From the IMG/VR virus record IMGVR_UViG_3300022221_000016, positions 1 through 38,618 of that record: DNA of 38,618 nt. One strand, 5' to 3'. Shown here piece by piece: positions 6,816-15,169 of this stretch. The notes beneath the pieces were generated by a model. It saw only the letters and a list, made by a program, of their open reading frames with translations. It did not search any database and was not told where the DNA came from. The DNA is from a virus. The position numbers and the translations under genes were made by a program. The number at the start of each line of letters is the position of its first letter. The stretch's first letter is position 1.

Positions 6816-7858
6816 CAGGCGGCCTCCTGGTCATCAGAAGGCAACGGGATCAGGTCCATCGCCGCTTTTGGCATCAACGTCAGCACGGTGCGTTGGCCTT
6901 TGTCATCCAGTACGAATTGCACCTCAACGATCAACATCCAGATATTATCCAGCCCCATCCAGGGGTCGATCACTTTGACCTGCGTATTTGTGCGCCACAA
7001 TCCATCGGCATGCCGCCAACCACTGACGGTGTACGTCACCTGTCTGCTTCGGCCGTATTGGGTGTTGCGTGTCCACTCCGCAAACTGCTGCACCTTGTCT
7101 TTACCGGTAATGTTATCCACCTGCAGCACAGTGGGACGGTAACGCATCGCCACATCTTCGCTTATGCCTGCCAGGTGAGCGGATGCTGCGCCGTTGTTAT
7201 CATCCCACATTTCCATTTGTGCAACCGTGTGATACTCGCTGAATCGGTCCACCATGCTGAACTCGCCCTCAGCAGACAGGATATTTTTACCCAGCACCAG
7301 GGCGGTGCCGATGCGTTCGTCGCTGGTGCGGGAGACAATCAGATCGCCGTGTTCGTCACACACCAGCCGCACCGCATGCAGGCGAGCCTGTTCGGTAAGA
7401 TACTCGTACACGGTTTGGCCTTTCTCAATTTGCTGCACACGGATTTTTTCGTCGATAACAACATCAACATTATTGATAACGACTATGTCGAAGGGCCTGG
7501 TGAGGATGGTGGCTACCTGATAAAAGGTCTTATTGTTGTATTGGTTTCTTTGCTCCTCATTCAACGGCAAACTACAGTCCACCAGGTCGGCAGTCTTTGC
7601 GCGGCCGGACAGCGTGACTGAGTGCGTAGTTGCGTCATAGCTGGGCTGTACGCTATCGATGTAGCCGGTCAACATCAGGTCATCACCAAACCAGAGCGTG
7701 CAGGGCATGCCGGATTTGATCTTTTTATAATCATCCAGCCAGATATCGCTGACACCCAGCTCAAAGATGTCGGCGATGGATTCCATCGACCGGCGCAGGC
7801 TGATCTGCTTCCACCCTTCAAACTTCTGCCCGTTGACTTTCAGGATTAAATCATTCAC
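6812..7858 (-). CDS. P: Baseplate hub protein P (Mu gp44)
   Basis: A 348-residue protein starting MNDLILKVNGQKFEGWKQISLRRSMESIADIFELGVSD, the standard N-terminus of gpP/gp44 hub proteins (GpD-like fold). It contains SGRAKTADLVDCS, where tube and hub interact in the family. It forms the central baseplate hub that holds the gp45 spike. Length fits Mu P. It overlaps the N gene by 8 bases. Confidence 0.93.
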   Translation of the reverse strand: MNDLILKVNGQKFEGWKQISLRRSMESIADIFELGVSDIWLDDYKKIKSGMPCTLWFGDDLMLTGYIDSVQPSYDATTHSVTLSGRAKTADLVDCSLPLNEEQRNQYNNKTFYQVATILTRPFDIVVINNVDVVIDEKIRVQQIEKGQTVYEYLTEQARLHAVRLVCDEHGDLIVSRTSDERIGTALVLGKNILSAEGEFSMVDRFSEYHTVAQMEMWDDNNGAASAHLAGISEDVAMRYRPTVLQVDNITGKDKVQQFAEWTRNTQYGRSRQVTYTVSGWRHADGLWRTNTQVKVIDPWMGLDNIWMLIVEVQFVLDDKGQRTVLTLMPKAAMDLIPLPSDDQEAAW

Positions 7859-9017
7859 TCAATACCTCCAGCGACTCACCACCTGCCACAAACAGCGGAT
7901 GGCGGATATTGTTACGATTAACAATCTCATCATCACGTGAGGCATCACCATAGAGTTGATGGGCTATGACCAGGGTCGGCTGTGACTGCAATGGCGTGTG
8001 CGTGATTACCCGTGGCAACTGCGCCACACGATCCGACAGGTCGGCGGTGACGGCGGCACGCAATGCGGTGAGGGATAGATAGACTGCATCATCAATCGGC
8101 AGGCCGTTGATCTGATCCACATAATCAAGCTGATCATCAATGGCCTGGCCGATGGCATCACGCCAATGCAATGCATCATTACTACTGGCAAAGCCGGTGG
8201 CGCTGGCCAGCATTGCCGCCTCGGCGATGGCAACGCGGCGGACCAACAGGTGGAGCTGCTCGACATTGGCCGCCTGGCGCTGCCGGTTGGTGGTGGTGAG
8301 CGGGATGGACGGCGAGCTTGCACCGGCATTAAACAGGGATTGATAGATGTTTAATGCCTGCAGCGGCGTATTAACCAGCGTGCTGATCCGATGCATGGAA
8401 CCGACAATGGTGGCGGCCATGTCGGCCGGTGCACGGATCAGATCAGCGATGGGGCTGGTGATGGCGTCGGTCACGTTCTCCACGGCCTGCAGGGTGCGGC
8501 TGATTTCATCTACCACACCATTAACGTAATCCGCCGCCTGGCCCAGCACGCTGAACGCCTCGGCGAAGCTGTTGATGGCATCGGCCAAGGATTGATTGGC
8601 GGCTGCATCAACCACGGCAGCCGTGTCGTCACCGGCGCGTGGAAATGTGGCAGCACCGGCATCCACAAAGGTCACGCTAAACCGACACATACCACCCTCA
8701 CGGGTAGATTCGGTCTTGCGGAAATCGATGACCACGACATTCAGACGGCCGAATCGGGGATGGGCCAGGATGCCCGGCTCCGGCTTATCCAGCGCCTCGA
8801 TCAGCTTGTCACGAGTTTTGTCGTAGTTATCACCGGCCACAAACAGATCGAGGTTGTAACTCTTGGTTTTTTTGCCCAGTATCTCGACCCAGCCGATATC
8901 TCTCAACGGATACTCGTGTTGCTGGGCGCGGTTGCCGCCGGTCATCTCATCAGACGGGCAGACAAACGGAACGCCGCGAAACGAGCCTTTGGCATTGAAA
9001 CGGATGCGCCAGCTCAC
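7851..9017 (-). CDS. N: DNA circularisation / tail hub protein N (Mu gp43)
   Basis: A 388-residue protein. The N-terminal region, with GSFRGVPFVCPSDEMTGGNRAQQHEYPLRD and VEILGKKTKSYNLDLFVAGDNYD, is the DNA-circularisation N family signature. In Mu it is a virion tail protein required for DNA protection or circularisation after injection. The C-terminal half is helical. The first codons lie on top of a plus-strand promoter (8995-9023) for the oppositely oriented small gene, so the two are in conflict at this point. Confidence 0.92.
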   Translation of the reverse strand: MSWRIRFNAKGSFRGVPFVCPSDEMTGGNRAQQHEYPLRDIGWVEILGKKTKSYNLDLFVAGDNYDKTRDKLIEALDKPEPGILAHPRFGRLNVVVIDFRKTESTREGGMCRFSVTFVDAGAATFPRAGDDTAAVVDAAANQSLADAINSFAEAFSVLGQAADYVNGVVDEISRTLQAVENVTDAITSPIADLIRAPADMAATIVGSMHRISTLVNTPLQALNIYQSLFNAGASSPSIPLTTTNRQRQAANVEQLHLLVRRVAIAEAAMLASATGFASSNDALHWRDAIGQAIDDQLDYVDQINGLPIDDAVYLSLTALRAAVTADLSDRVAQLPRVITHTPLQSQPTLVIAHQLYGDASRDDEIVNRNNIRHPLFVAGGESLEVLSE

Positions 9018-9042
9018 TACACTAACCCCATGTACAAGGAGG
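8995..9042 (+). promoter_or_regulatory. Sigma-70-type promoter and ribosome site on the plus strand
   Basis: TTGAAA (8995-9000), 17 bp, TACACT (9018-9023) matches sigma-70 -35/-10 at 5/6 and 4/6 with ideal spacing. AAGGAGG (9036-9042) follows, 7 bases before the ATG at 9050. It drives the plus-strand gene against the tail operon and overlaps the first codons of N. Confidence 0.65.
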
Positions 9043-9049
9043 ACCCACC

Positions 9050-9391
9050 ATGCGCACCCTGATTATCCTGCTGGCCCTGCTGCCCGCCACATTGCAAGCC
9101 GACCCAGCCAGCACCGTGTTTGTTTATGAATGCAAAGAGGCGAATAAGTTGAATGCAGGCTTTACCTGCAGTATCGACAAAGATGGCTACCTGCATCTGC
9201 AGTGGCACATCACGCCTGCCAAAATGACACCTGCTGAGAGAGAGCGGCCAGTTTATGAGTCTGAAAAACTTCTCCTGCGTTATGTACAGTTGGGATTCAA
9301 GCATTTTAGTATTGGTTTTGATAGCTGGCCCAAAGGGAAAGTTCGACTTTGCCAACGCAGATCCAGCAGCCACTATATTTGTCCAGGTTAA
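9050..9391 (+). CDS. Small secreted protein on the opposite strand (moron)
   Basis: A 113-residue protein with a clear signal peptide: MRTLIILLALLPATLQA, cleavage expected after Ala17. The mature ~96 residues contain four cysteines (CKEANKLNAGFTC near the N-terminus and LCQRRSSSHYIC at the C-terminus), which could form two disulfides in the periplasm. I recognise no family. It has a strong ribosome site (AAGGAGG) and its own sigma-70-like promoter, and runs opposite to every neighbouring tail gene, ending two bases before the tape-measure stop. This is the layout of a gene expressed from the silent prophage. The minus-strand frame over the same bases has no such signals. Confidence 0.85.
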   Translation: MRTLIILLALLPATLQADPASTVFVYECKEANKLNAGFTCSIDKDGYLHLQWHITPAKMTPAERERPVYESEKLLLRYVQLGFKHFSIGFDSWPKGKVRLCQRRSSSHYICPG

Positions 9392-9393
9392 CA

Positions 9394-10713
9394 TCACCGC
9401 ACACCAACCTTTTGACTGCCGGATTCAACTTCCACATCCAGGCCGTTTGATCGCAGGCCTTTGACGTCAACCTTTGTGCCGGGCTTGGCTTCCACCTGTA
9501 TTTTTACGGTCGCCTCATCGCGACCGGGACTTTGGTGGTAGGCATCCCAGATATCGGGATCACCGCCGCGAAAATCAAAAACACTCATCACCGAATCCAG
9601 CAGGCCGGTTGCTGTTGATTTGGCCTGCTCAATCTTTGCATTCCCCACATCGGCCATGCGCGTGCTATCTGCCAGGATGGCTCTGCCATCAGACGACAGA
9701 CTCATAAATTTATTTAGCGTTGCTGTGTTGTTGGTGCCCTGAAACTCTGCGCCCAGGAAGTTCAGCCCACGAATGGCCTCCGCCTCAAAAATCGAACCCA
9801 GCTTTGTCTTGTGTCCTTTTGATTTTTGAATGATCTCAGCCAGCAACTCATTGATCGGTCGGAGTTGCTCTTTGCCTTTTTTCAGTTTTTCCGCGTCAAA
9901 AACTTCGATGCCCGCCAGATCGCGAAGTTGTTGTACTTTTTCTTTGTCTGTCAGTGTGCGCATGATCGCCTCGAAGGCGGTGGCCGCCTGTTCGTTGCTG
10001 CCGGTACCCATGCGAATCACCTGCAGCACCGCGCCCAGTTCGCGCATGGCGTCAACGCCGTTGCGACCTGCTGAGGTATACGCAGTGATCACACGCGGAC
10101 CAAGACCCGCCAGCGCCTGCAGCGTGAACGCGCCTTCCTTTCCTTGCGCGGTGAATGTATCCAACACCTGGGCCACTTTCCTGGGATCGGTGATGCCTTG
10201 CTTTTGCAACTCGGCCGCAATCGCGCCGATGTCTTCACCTTGCGCACCGGTGGCCTGGATGGCCAGCGCCAGGTTGCGCATGTTCTGCTCCGCAAATTTC
10301 AGGTCGCCGGTCTTCTCCACGATCTGCTCAATGGCACCGAGCAGTTTGTCAGGCGCAATGCGGATGTCTGACATCTGTGCCGTATCAAATAATTTTTCAC
10401 GCAGGTCACGAGTCGCTGCCGGTGATATTTTTGCCTGCACACCGAGGCGCTCGTAGCGCTCTTCCATTGATAATAAATTACGTCCAGCACCAACAACAGC
10501 AGCACCGGTGAGCCAGGGCGCAAGACCACGCAGACCGCCTGGGCGGAATGTGTTGTTCAGTTTTCGCGTTTCGGTATTCAGTCGACGCAAAGAAGCGCTG
10601 CCACGGCGTGACATGTTTGCTATTGCATCACCATAACGTCTGGCACGACGCTCCAGATCGCCCTTGAGATCAACAATAACCGATGTTTTTAACTCACTCA
10701 CGAATTTGCGCAC
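9394..10713 (-). CDS. Tail tape-measure protein (short)
   Basis: A 439-residue tape measure in the correct position after the tail assembly chaperone. It starts at a GTG (10713) within the end of the frameshift extension. The N-terminal half is helical (LKGDLERRARRYGDAIANMSRRG), then GLAPWLTGAAVVGAGRNLLSMEERYERLGVQ and IEQIVEKTGDLKFAEQNMRNLALAIQATGAQGEDIGAIAAELQKQG, typical of the TP901/Mu-type tape-measure core. It is shorter than Mu gp42, which implies a shorter tail if length scales as usual. The C-terminal 60 residues are beta-type (KIQVEAKPGTKVDVKG). No lysozyme or peptidase domain is visible. Confidence 0.88.
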   Translation of the reverse strand: MRKFVSELKTSVIVDLKGDLERRARRYGDAIANMSRRGSASLRRLNTETRKLNNTFRPGGLRGLAPWLTGAAVVGAGRNLLSMEERYERLGVQAKISPAATRDLREKLFDTAQMSDIRIAPDKLLGAIEQIVEKTGDLKFAEQNMRNLALAIQATGAQGEDIGAIAAELQKQGITDPRKVAQVLDTFTAQGKEGAFTLQALAGLGPRVITAYTSAGRNGVDAMRELGAVLQVIRMGTGSNEQAATAFEAIMRTLTDKEKVQQLRDLAGIEVFDAEKLKKGKEQLRPINELLAEIIQKSKGHKTKLGSIFEAEAIRGLNFLGAEFQGTNNTATLNKFMSLSSDGRAILADSTRMADVGNAKIEQAKSTATGLLDSVMSVFDFRGGDPDIWDAYHQSPGRDEATVKIQVEAKPGTKVDVKGLRSNGLDVEVESGSQKVGVR

Positions 10714-11174
10714 CCATCTTTATTAAACCTGACAACGTAAACCCATACACATCATGCAGCGACAACCGAAACCAGGACGCCACGACAACAGACAAATCAG
10801 CCTGTGCTCTTGCCGCCCTGATTAGATCGCCCCCGTTTCGTCACCGCCTCGGACGCTTTTTTGTTCAACGCGGCATCCAACTCATCGGCTGCGCGTTGCA
10901 ATAATGCAAAGTCGGTAACGCTGAACCGTTTCAGCTCTGCCAGTGTTAACGGCCCATCATGATCACCCACCCGGGTGATCTGTCTGGCCAGCATGGCGGT
11001 GCCCATCACCGACGGACTGATCAGCAGCTCAGGGCCTTGCTCGGTTTGCACCATCTTTTCTGCCGCCTCCTGACACTCGATCAAATCCTTCGTGGTTGGT
11101 GCGCGCAGGGTGGCCGTCATGTGCGTTTGTTCGCCAACCTTAAAGCCATCGATCAAATTGATAGTGACGCTCAT
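10694..11174 (-). CDS. Tail assembly chaperone, -2 frameshift product
   Basis: The zero-frame gene ends at 10797, but the -2 frame is open from the GGGGGCGA at 10827-10834 to a TGA at 10694-10696. It adds 44 residues, starting DLIRAARAQADLSVVVASWF and ending MGAQIRE. The extension overlaps the tape-measure start. A longer form made by frameshift directly before the tape measure is the conserved design of contractile and siphophage tail chaperones, and Mu itself is reported to use a -2 shift. The predicted fusion is about 160 residues. That the shift happens is inference from sequence and synteny. Confidence 0.75.
10797..11174 (-). CDS. E: Tail assembly chaperone, zero-frame form (Mu gp41, E family)
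   Basis: A 125-residue protein: MSVTINLIDGFKVGEQTHMTATLRAPTTKDLIECQEAAEKM..., the tail assembly E/gp41 family, with the common TTKDLIEAQEA helix. ISPSVMGTAMLARQITRVGDHDGPLTLAELKRFSVTDFALLQRAADELD is the conserved second half. It is made in excess and guides tube polymerisation around the tape measure. The last eleven residues, after the slip site, are low-complexity and basic. It lies directly after the tube gene. Confidence 0.92.
   Translation of the reverse strand: MSVTINLIDGFKVGEQTHMTATLRAPTTKDLIECQEAAEKMVQTEQGPELLISPSVMGTAMLARQITRVGDHDGPLTLAELKRFSVTDFALLQRAADELDAALNKKASEAVTKRGRSNQGGKSTG
10827..10834 (-). promoter_or_regulatory. Programmed -2 frameshift site GGGGGCGA
   Basis: Minus-strand codons CGG GGG CGA (residues 114-116 of the E protein) contain GGGGGCGA, the heptamer-type slip site I associate with the Mu -2 shift. 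The resulting frame stays open for 44 codons. Strong conservation of both the motif and its place before the tape-measure gene supports function. Confidence 0.7.
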
Positions 11175-11528
11175 TTACATCGCCTCCACGGATTGACCGG
11201 ACATCTTGATGGCCGCCTTGCCATCACCACTGTGCGGTACCGGATCAACGGTAAACGCCTTGCGCAACACATACTGATGACCGGTGTCTGTGGTGAATAA
11301 CACCGTCGCATTTTTGATGTTACCGAGATAGATCACATCCGTGTCACCAGTCAGCAGTACATTGCCTTCCAGCATCGGTGGCTCTTCGCTTTCGGAATAA
11401 AATGTTTCACCGCCATGACGTTCCGCAGTGCGAGTGACGCCATGCGGTGTCAGTGTTGCGCCGTTCTCAACCGCGATCTTTTGCCCATCGATGCGGATTT
11501 CTGCTTTACCGGTAATTTGATTACTCAT
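11175..11528 (-). CDS. M: Tail tube protein (Mu M, gp40)
   Basis: A 117-residue protein of the Mu-type tail tube family. It has SNQITGKAEIRIDGQKIAVENGATLTPHGV, the usual N-terminal strand pattern, and RTAERHGGETFYSESEEPPMLEGNVLLT in the middle. Homologues polymerise into hexameric rings inside the sheath. Length fits. It follows the sheath by 20 bp with an SD-like GGAGAC. Confidence 0.93.
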   Translation of the reverse strand: MSNQITGKAEIRIDGQKIAVENGATLTPHGVTRTAERHGGETFYSESEEPPMLEGNVLLTGDTDVIYLGNIKNATVLFTTDTGHQYVLRKAFTVDPVPHSGDGKAAIKMSGQSVEAM

Positions 11529-11548
11529 GATGCTTGTCTCCTGTTAGT

Positions 11549-13006
11549 TTACCGACGGAACTGGATCTGCTGTGCATGCACACGCAGGGCGCTGACCAGC
11601 TTGGGCGAGTCCTGGATATCCAACCGGTTCGGATCGGTGGCGTTGATTTCCACGATCAGGCTTGCCTTGTAGCCGTCATAGTCCTGCACCCAGCCTTTAT
11701 CTTCTTCTTCCAGGTAGAGCGATAACAGCTCAGCCCTCGCCACCTTCGGTTGCATAACGGACTGACCTGCTGATACACGCGCAGAGTCTGCCGCCAGTTT
11801 GTGGCGGGGGAACTTGAGCGCAAAGCGGGTGCGCTGTTCATAGCGAATACGTTCCAGTGTTTCGGGTGTCGTGATATCAAGATACGAATCATCCGCAACA
11901 CCGTTGCTGTTGGTTTGGTACATGGTGATTTGTCGCTCGATGTGCACCGCACCGGCGCTGTCCACGGTATGAGTGGCCACACCGTCAAACAGATGGGTGT
12001 TGCGCTCGCTGTCCGTCCAGCGCAGATCGCGAGTTGCCGGTAACACACCGGGCAGGGTGAGCGTCTGCAACGGCCGGGCCGGATCGATGGACAGGGATGC
12101 AGCCGCGACGATGGCATTGACCGCTGCCCAGATGTACGGAGGCGTCGGGCTGATGTTGGTACCCATGCACGTGATGTGTGGACTGTTGCGGCCGTTGCCG
12201 AACGTGGTGGTGGCAGACAGGTTGCCACGATAGGCCGTAAAGGCGCGAGCACCTTTTTGCACCAATGGGCCCCACCGGGTGTCCAGCTCGGCTTCCAGCG
12301 CCGTGAGGTTCGCGGCATCGGTGTAGGGCATGACGATCCAGTTGTACCATTCATCACCCATTGCGGCGATGGCGGTGGCAATGTTCGGATTGGTGGTGCC
12401 AGGCGTGCCATCCGCCACGGCCAGGGCCACACCGGCGGGCAGTGACTCGCCATAGTAACCGACACGGACATCGATACTGTTCGCCGCTTCGCCTTTGTTA
12501 CGTGCGGTGAGTGTGACCACGGCCAACGCGGCACCAGCGGTAAACGGCAAGGTATCATCAGCATTCACGGCCGCCGAGATGGCGGTGGCAATGACCGCGT
12601 TGGCGTCACCGTTGGCAATGGCCACCGCGATTTTCTTGCCGCCTATATATATAGAGGCGGTACCTGCGGCTGTGGCCGGGCCGGTGACCGTGATCGTCTT
12701 GGTGTGGGCCACTGCAGCTCCATCATCGGCCAGGGCAATGGCATGGCATTCGACAAACTGGTTGGCGAGCTTGGCGGCCTTGATCATCTCGGCCAGCATG
12801 GAGCCACGGCCAAAGTATGCCTCGGCCTCATTGGCATTGTTCACCTGCGTCGGCACAGTGGCGGCCGGTGTGCCGGCCGCCAGGCGCTGGCCGATGAACA
12901 ACAGTTTGAAATTGACCTGACTGTTACCGGCCAGCGAGTTGTTGAACTCGATATAGCTACCCGGTATGCGCAGGTTGGCGGGGATACCATCAAATGAGAT
13001 CGGCAT
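11549..13006 (-). CDS. L: Contractile tail sheath protein (Mu L, gp39)
   Basis: A 485-residue protein starting MPISFDGIPANLRIPGSYIEFNNSLAG, the classic Mu L N-terminus, with LLFIGQRLAAGTPAATVPTQVNNANEAEAYFGRGSMLAEMIKAA. The C-terminus DPNRLDIQDSPKLVSALRVHAQQIQFRR is the conserved sheath end. Length matches Mu L. This gene establishes the phage as a myovirus. A perfect inverted repeat around TATATATA at 12638-12659 lies inside it and is explained by coding sequence. Confidence 0.96.
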   Translation of the reverse strand: MPISFDGIPANLRIPGSYIEFNNSLAGNSQVNFKLLFIGQRLAAGTPAATVPTQVNNANEAEAYFGRGSMLAEMIKAAKLANQFVECHAIALADDGAAVAHTKTITVTGPATAAGTASIYIGGKKIAVAIANGDANAVIATAISAAVNADDTLPFTAGAALAVVTLTARNKGEAANSIDVRVGYYGESLPAGVALAVADGTPGTTNPNIATAIAAMGDEWYNWIVMPYTDAANLTALEAELDTRWGPLVQKGARAFTAYRGNLSATTTFGNGRNSPHITCMGTNISPTPPYIWAAVNAIVAAASLSIDPARPLQTLTLPGVLPATRDLRWTDSERNTHLFDGVATHTVDSAGAVHIERQITMYQTNSNGVADDSYLDITTPETLERIRYEQRTRFALKFPRHKLAADSARVSAGQSVMQPKVARAELLSLYLEEEDKGWVQDYDGYKASLIVEINATDPNRLDIQDSPKLVSALRVHAQQIQFRR

Positions 13007-13194
13007 TATTTATCTCCCTTGTTTGTCTTTGGTTTGGTCGGGGTGAACTCGACTACATCACCGTCACGCAGTCGGCGCTGCCAGTAGCTGTTGTTGTCGA
13101 CGTGCTCACCGTCTTGAGACAGCGGTACATTGCCACGCTCGGGCACACGAACAATTGTGTTTGGGTAGTTTGGTTTGACAAATATCTTGCTCAT
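13006..13194 (-). CDS. DUF2635 protein (Mu gp38)
   Basis: A 62-residue protein starting MSKIFVKPNYPNTIVRVPERGNVPLSQDG, the DUF2635 signature (Val-Arg-x-Pro-x-x-x-x-x-Pro-Leu-x-x-x-Gly). Function is unknown; it always lies before the sheath in Mu-like phages. The ATG at 13194 is set by AGGAG nine bases upstream; longer frames to 13290 run into the gp37 gene. Its last base is shared with the sheath start. Confidence 0.92.
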   Translation of the reverse strand: MSKIFVKPNYPNTIVRVPERGNVPLSQDGEHVDNNSYWQRRLRDGDVVEFTPTKPKTNKGDK

Positions 13195-13207
13195 GGTTAA
13201 GCGGCTC

Positions 13208-13771
13208 CTATTGTGCAAGCGTTGTTTGATCAATGGCTGTTGGCGCATCGACCGCGAGGGTATGGGTTGCATTAAACGTGATAAAACCATTCAGGTTCGG
13301 CGGTTCGGCATCGAAGACCAGATTAGGCAGTTCAAAGCTGGCGACATAAACCGATCCGCCCAGCTCAAAGGTGTCCTGACCGAACAAAACGCCGACGCGT
13401 ATCAACTTTAATGATCCCGCACCATCGATGGTGTATCCGTGGAGGTTAGGTATTATCGCGGCCAGCATGTCATAGCATCCAATGTGCTGAGGTGTGCCAA
13501 CGCGTCTTGCCTCTTCGTCCGGGTCTTTGCGCACCACGTACACATCAAGAGTAGCGTTGATGCAGGCCAGATCATCGATGTTGGTGCCGCGATTACCGCC
13601 CAGGAATGAGACGTAGACGGACGGCGATTTTTGCAACACGCGCTTCATAATGTCATACGACCAGGCACCGGGTAGGGTTTCCACCAGCCTGACCTTTTCG
13701 TTGCCAGGCACCATCAAGACCGATTTGATTTTATCGATCATGGCGCTTTCAATGGTTTGGATAATGCTCAT
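13208..13771 (-). CDS. Mu gp37-family (DUF1834) tail terminator-like protein
   Basis: A 187-residue protein: MSIIQTIESAMIDKIKSVL..., with VRLVETLPGAW and PSVYVSFLGG, matching the DUF1834/gp37 family between gp36 and gp38. Position suggests a tail-terminator or head-tail joining role. The last 25 residues (FNATHTLAVDAPTAIDQTTLAQ) extend beyond the usual family end. Good SD-like sequence is weak here. Confidence 0.9.
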   Translation of the reverse strand: MSIIQTIESAMIDKIKSVLMVPGNEKVRLVETLPGAWSYDIMKRVLQKSPSVYVSFLGGNRGTNIDDLACINATLDVYVVRKDPDEEARRVGTPQHIGCYDMLAAIIPNLHGYTIDGAGSLKLIRVGVLFGQDTFELGGSVYVASFELPNLVFDAEPPNLNGFITFNATHTLAVDAPTAIDQTTLAQ

Positions 13772-13782
13772 TTAAATAGTCC

Positions 13783-14202
13783 TTAAATAAAACTGTTGTC
13801 GCGTTTAAATGTACGTCCGTCGCTGACCATCTCAACAGAATTGTCTGATACTGGCTTTGCCCCTGACTTGGTTAATCCCAGCGAGATATCCCGCTTGCTG
13901 ATTGCAGTAAGCGTCTTGATGGCGCTGTCGTATCTGGACTGCACCAGATCCGTAACTGCATCGTCATACAGATAATAGCGAACGACATCGACACAGAGCC
14001 GAACCAGCAGCACAGGGATGTCGGCCGGCAGCGGCAGATCTGTCACGCCATCCAGGTAGCCGTCTATCAGCGCACTCGCATCGGTGATGGCGTTATCCAG
14101 CTTGGTGTCGTCTATCTGTCCGGTATGGTGTTCGTCGGTCAGCTCAACCAATTCATCAAATCCCACCCGATCAATCATGTCCTGTTTGGTGCAATACTTC
14201 AT
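13783..14202 (-). CDS. DUF1320 head-tail connector (Mu gp36)
   Basis: A 139-residue protein: MKYCTKQDMIDRVGFDELVELTD, then DDTKLDNAITDASALIDGYLDG and PADIPVLLVRLCVDVVRYYLYDD, exactly the DUF1320/gp36 pattern. Family members join the head portal to the tail. It overlaps the preceding orphan by 4 bases (ATGA). Confidence 0.94.
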   Translation of the reverse strand: MKYCTKQDMIDRVGFDELVELTDEHHTGQIDDTKLDNAITDASALIDGYLDGVTDLPLPADIPVLLVRLCVDVVRYYLYDDAVTDLVQSRYDSAIKTLTAISKRDISLGLTKSGAKPVSDNSVEMVSDGRTFKRDNSFI

Positions 14203-14531
14203 TGTTGTGTCCTTATTTTTCTGCCGTCAATCCAGATCAAACCGTTCGGATGAGACGCATCAAATACAATCAGACTGCCGGTGTAATTTTTTGATCCCAG
14301 CTGTGTCTTTATGGCATTACCTAGTTCGATTGGTTTCATCGTTATCCTGTCGAGACTTAAATTAATAAACAATGTCTCAACTTGTGAGTCTATCGTGATA
14401 CTCGCAGTATCATTGACCAATACCAGTTGCAACCTGGTGATGGCGGTATGGTCAGGCAGCGGCGTGCTGCCTTCCCGTAACCGCCACTCGACGGTGTTGT
14501 CATGCGACAAATAAAAGACATTGCCATGCAT
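14199..14531 (-). CDS. Hypothetical virion-region protein
   Basis: A 110-residue protein that I cannot assign. The predicted pattern is beta-rich (VEWRLREGSTPL, RLQLVLVNDTASITIDS, LFINLSLDRITM, GSLIVFDASHPNGLIWID). This resembles a small immunoglobulin-like or BppU-N-type sandwich, such as phages use for decoration or fibre attachment, but this is a guess. It is the last of five genes that sit between gp35-like and gp36-like, where Mu has none of similar size, and is coupled to gp36. Confidence 0.8.
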   Translation of the reverse strand: MHGNVFYLSHDNTVEWRLREGSTPLPDHTAITRLQLVLVNDTASITIDSQVETLFINLSLDRITMKPIELGNAIKTQLGSKNYTGSLIVFDASHPNGLIWIDGRKIRTQQ

Positions 14532-14533
14532 GG

Positions 14534-15166
14534 TTACACCGGATCTGGGTAGCCGATCTTGTATGCCGCGAGGTTGATCGGGTTGCCGCTGACAATGACC
14601 TGGTCACTGCTCACATCGGCAACCGACAACACGCGAGGCGCGCCGCCACCGTCATACATCGCCACATGCAGATCTTGCAGTATTTCGTAGACGGACGTGA
14701 CGTCCGGGTTGATGGTCCAGTTTGTCTCGACGGCTAAAACCGTGGCGCTGTTGGTGGTAATGCGACGCAGCTGGCCCACGCCGGTACCGGCTGTGATCTT
14801 GACCATCTTGCCAGCATACACATCCGCACCCCACGCCTTGCCGGTGTCGGTGAGCGTGTTGGCTCCACCGGCTGTCGCTGTACCTGATTCCAGCGCCGGG
14901 ACGTTGACCTGGGCGGTACCGGCCTTGGCAGCAATGGTGATCTCGCGGCCACCACCGACACGATCTGCCAGGGCAAAGTTGCCACCGGCCATTGCGATCA
15001 CATCGGAGATACGCTTGCCTGCAGGGTAAATAGTTGAGGCTTCCGTGCTGTTGGCAGGTACGCCAACCGTCACGACACAGTTCAATACGCCGCCACCCCA
15101 GTTGGCGGTGTTGCTGATCTGCTCGAGACCTTTATCAAATACATCGTTGTGTAATACTTTTGGCAT
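14534..15166 (-). CDS. Hypothetical virion structural protein
   Basis: A 210-residue protein beginning MPKVLHNDVFDKGLEQISNTANW. It has long beta-rich, Gly/Thr/Val-rich stretches (ITIAAKAGTAQVNVPALESGTATAGGANTLTDTG). The segment GKMVKITAGTGVGQLRRITTNSATVLAVETNW resembles beta-sandwich modules found in phage baseplate and head-fibre proteins. No enzyme motif is present. It follows the LamG gene by three bases, so both are probably co-translated structural proteins of the same appendage. Confidence 0.82.
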   Translation of the reverse strand: MPKVLHNDVFDKGLEQISNTANWGGGVLNCVVTVGVPANSTEASTIYPAGKRISDVIAMAGGNFALADRVGGGREITIAAKAGTAQVNVPALESGTATAGGANTLTDTGKAWGADVYAGKMVKITAGTGVGQLRRITTNSATVLAVETNWTINPDVTSVYEILQDLHVAMYDGGGAPRVLSVADVSSDQVIVSGNPINLAAYKIGYPDPV

Positions 15167-15169
15167 GGC

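Noticed and set aside
9017-9397. 126-codon minus-strand frame between N and the tape measure
   Set aside because: Lacks a ribosome site and family pattern; the plus-strand gene in the same bases has promoter, ribosome site and signal peptide.
11656-12564. 302-codon minus-strand frame inside the tail sheath gene
   Set aside because: It is an out-of-frame shadow of the sheath gene, full of Pro, Ser, Arg and Trp as expected from high-GC shadow frames.
12638-12659. Inverted repeat CCGCCT/AGGCGG around TATATATA
   Set aside because: It lies inside the tail sheath coding region (IYIGG codons) and is explained by codons; no sign of a promoter function.
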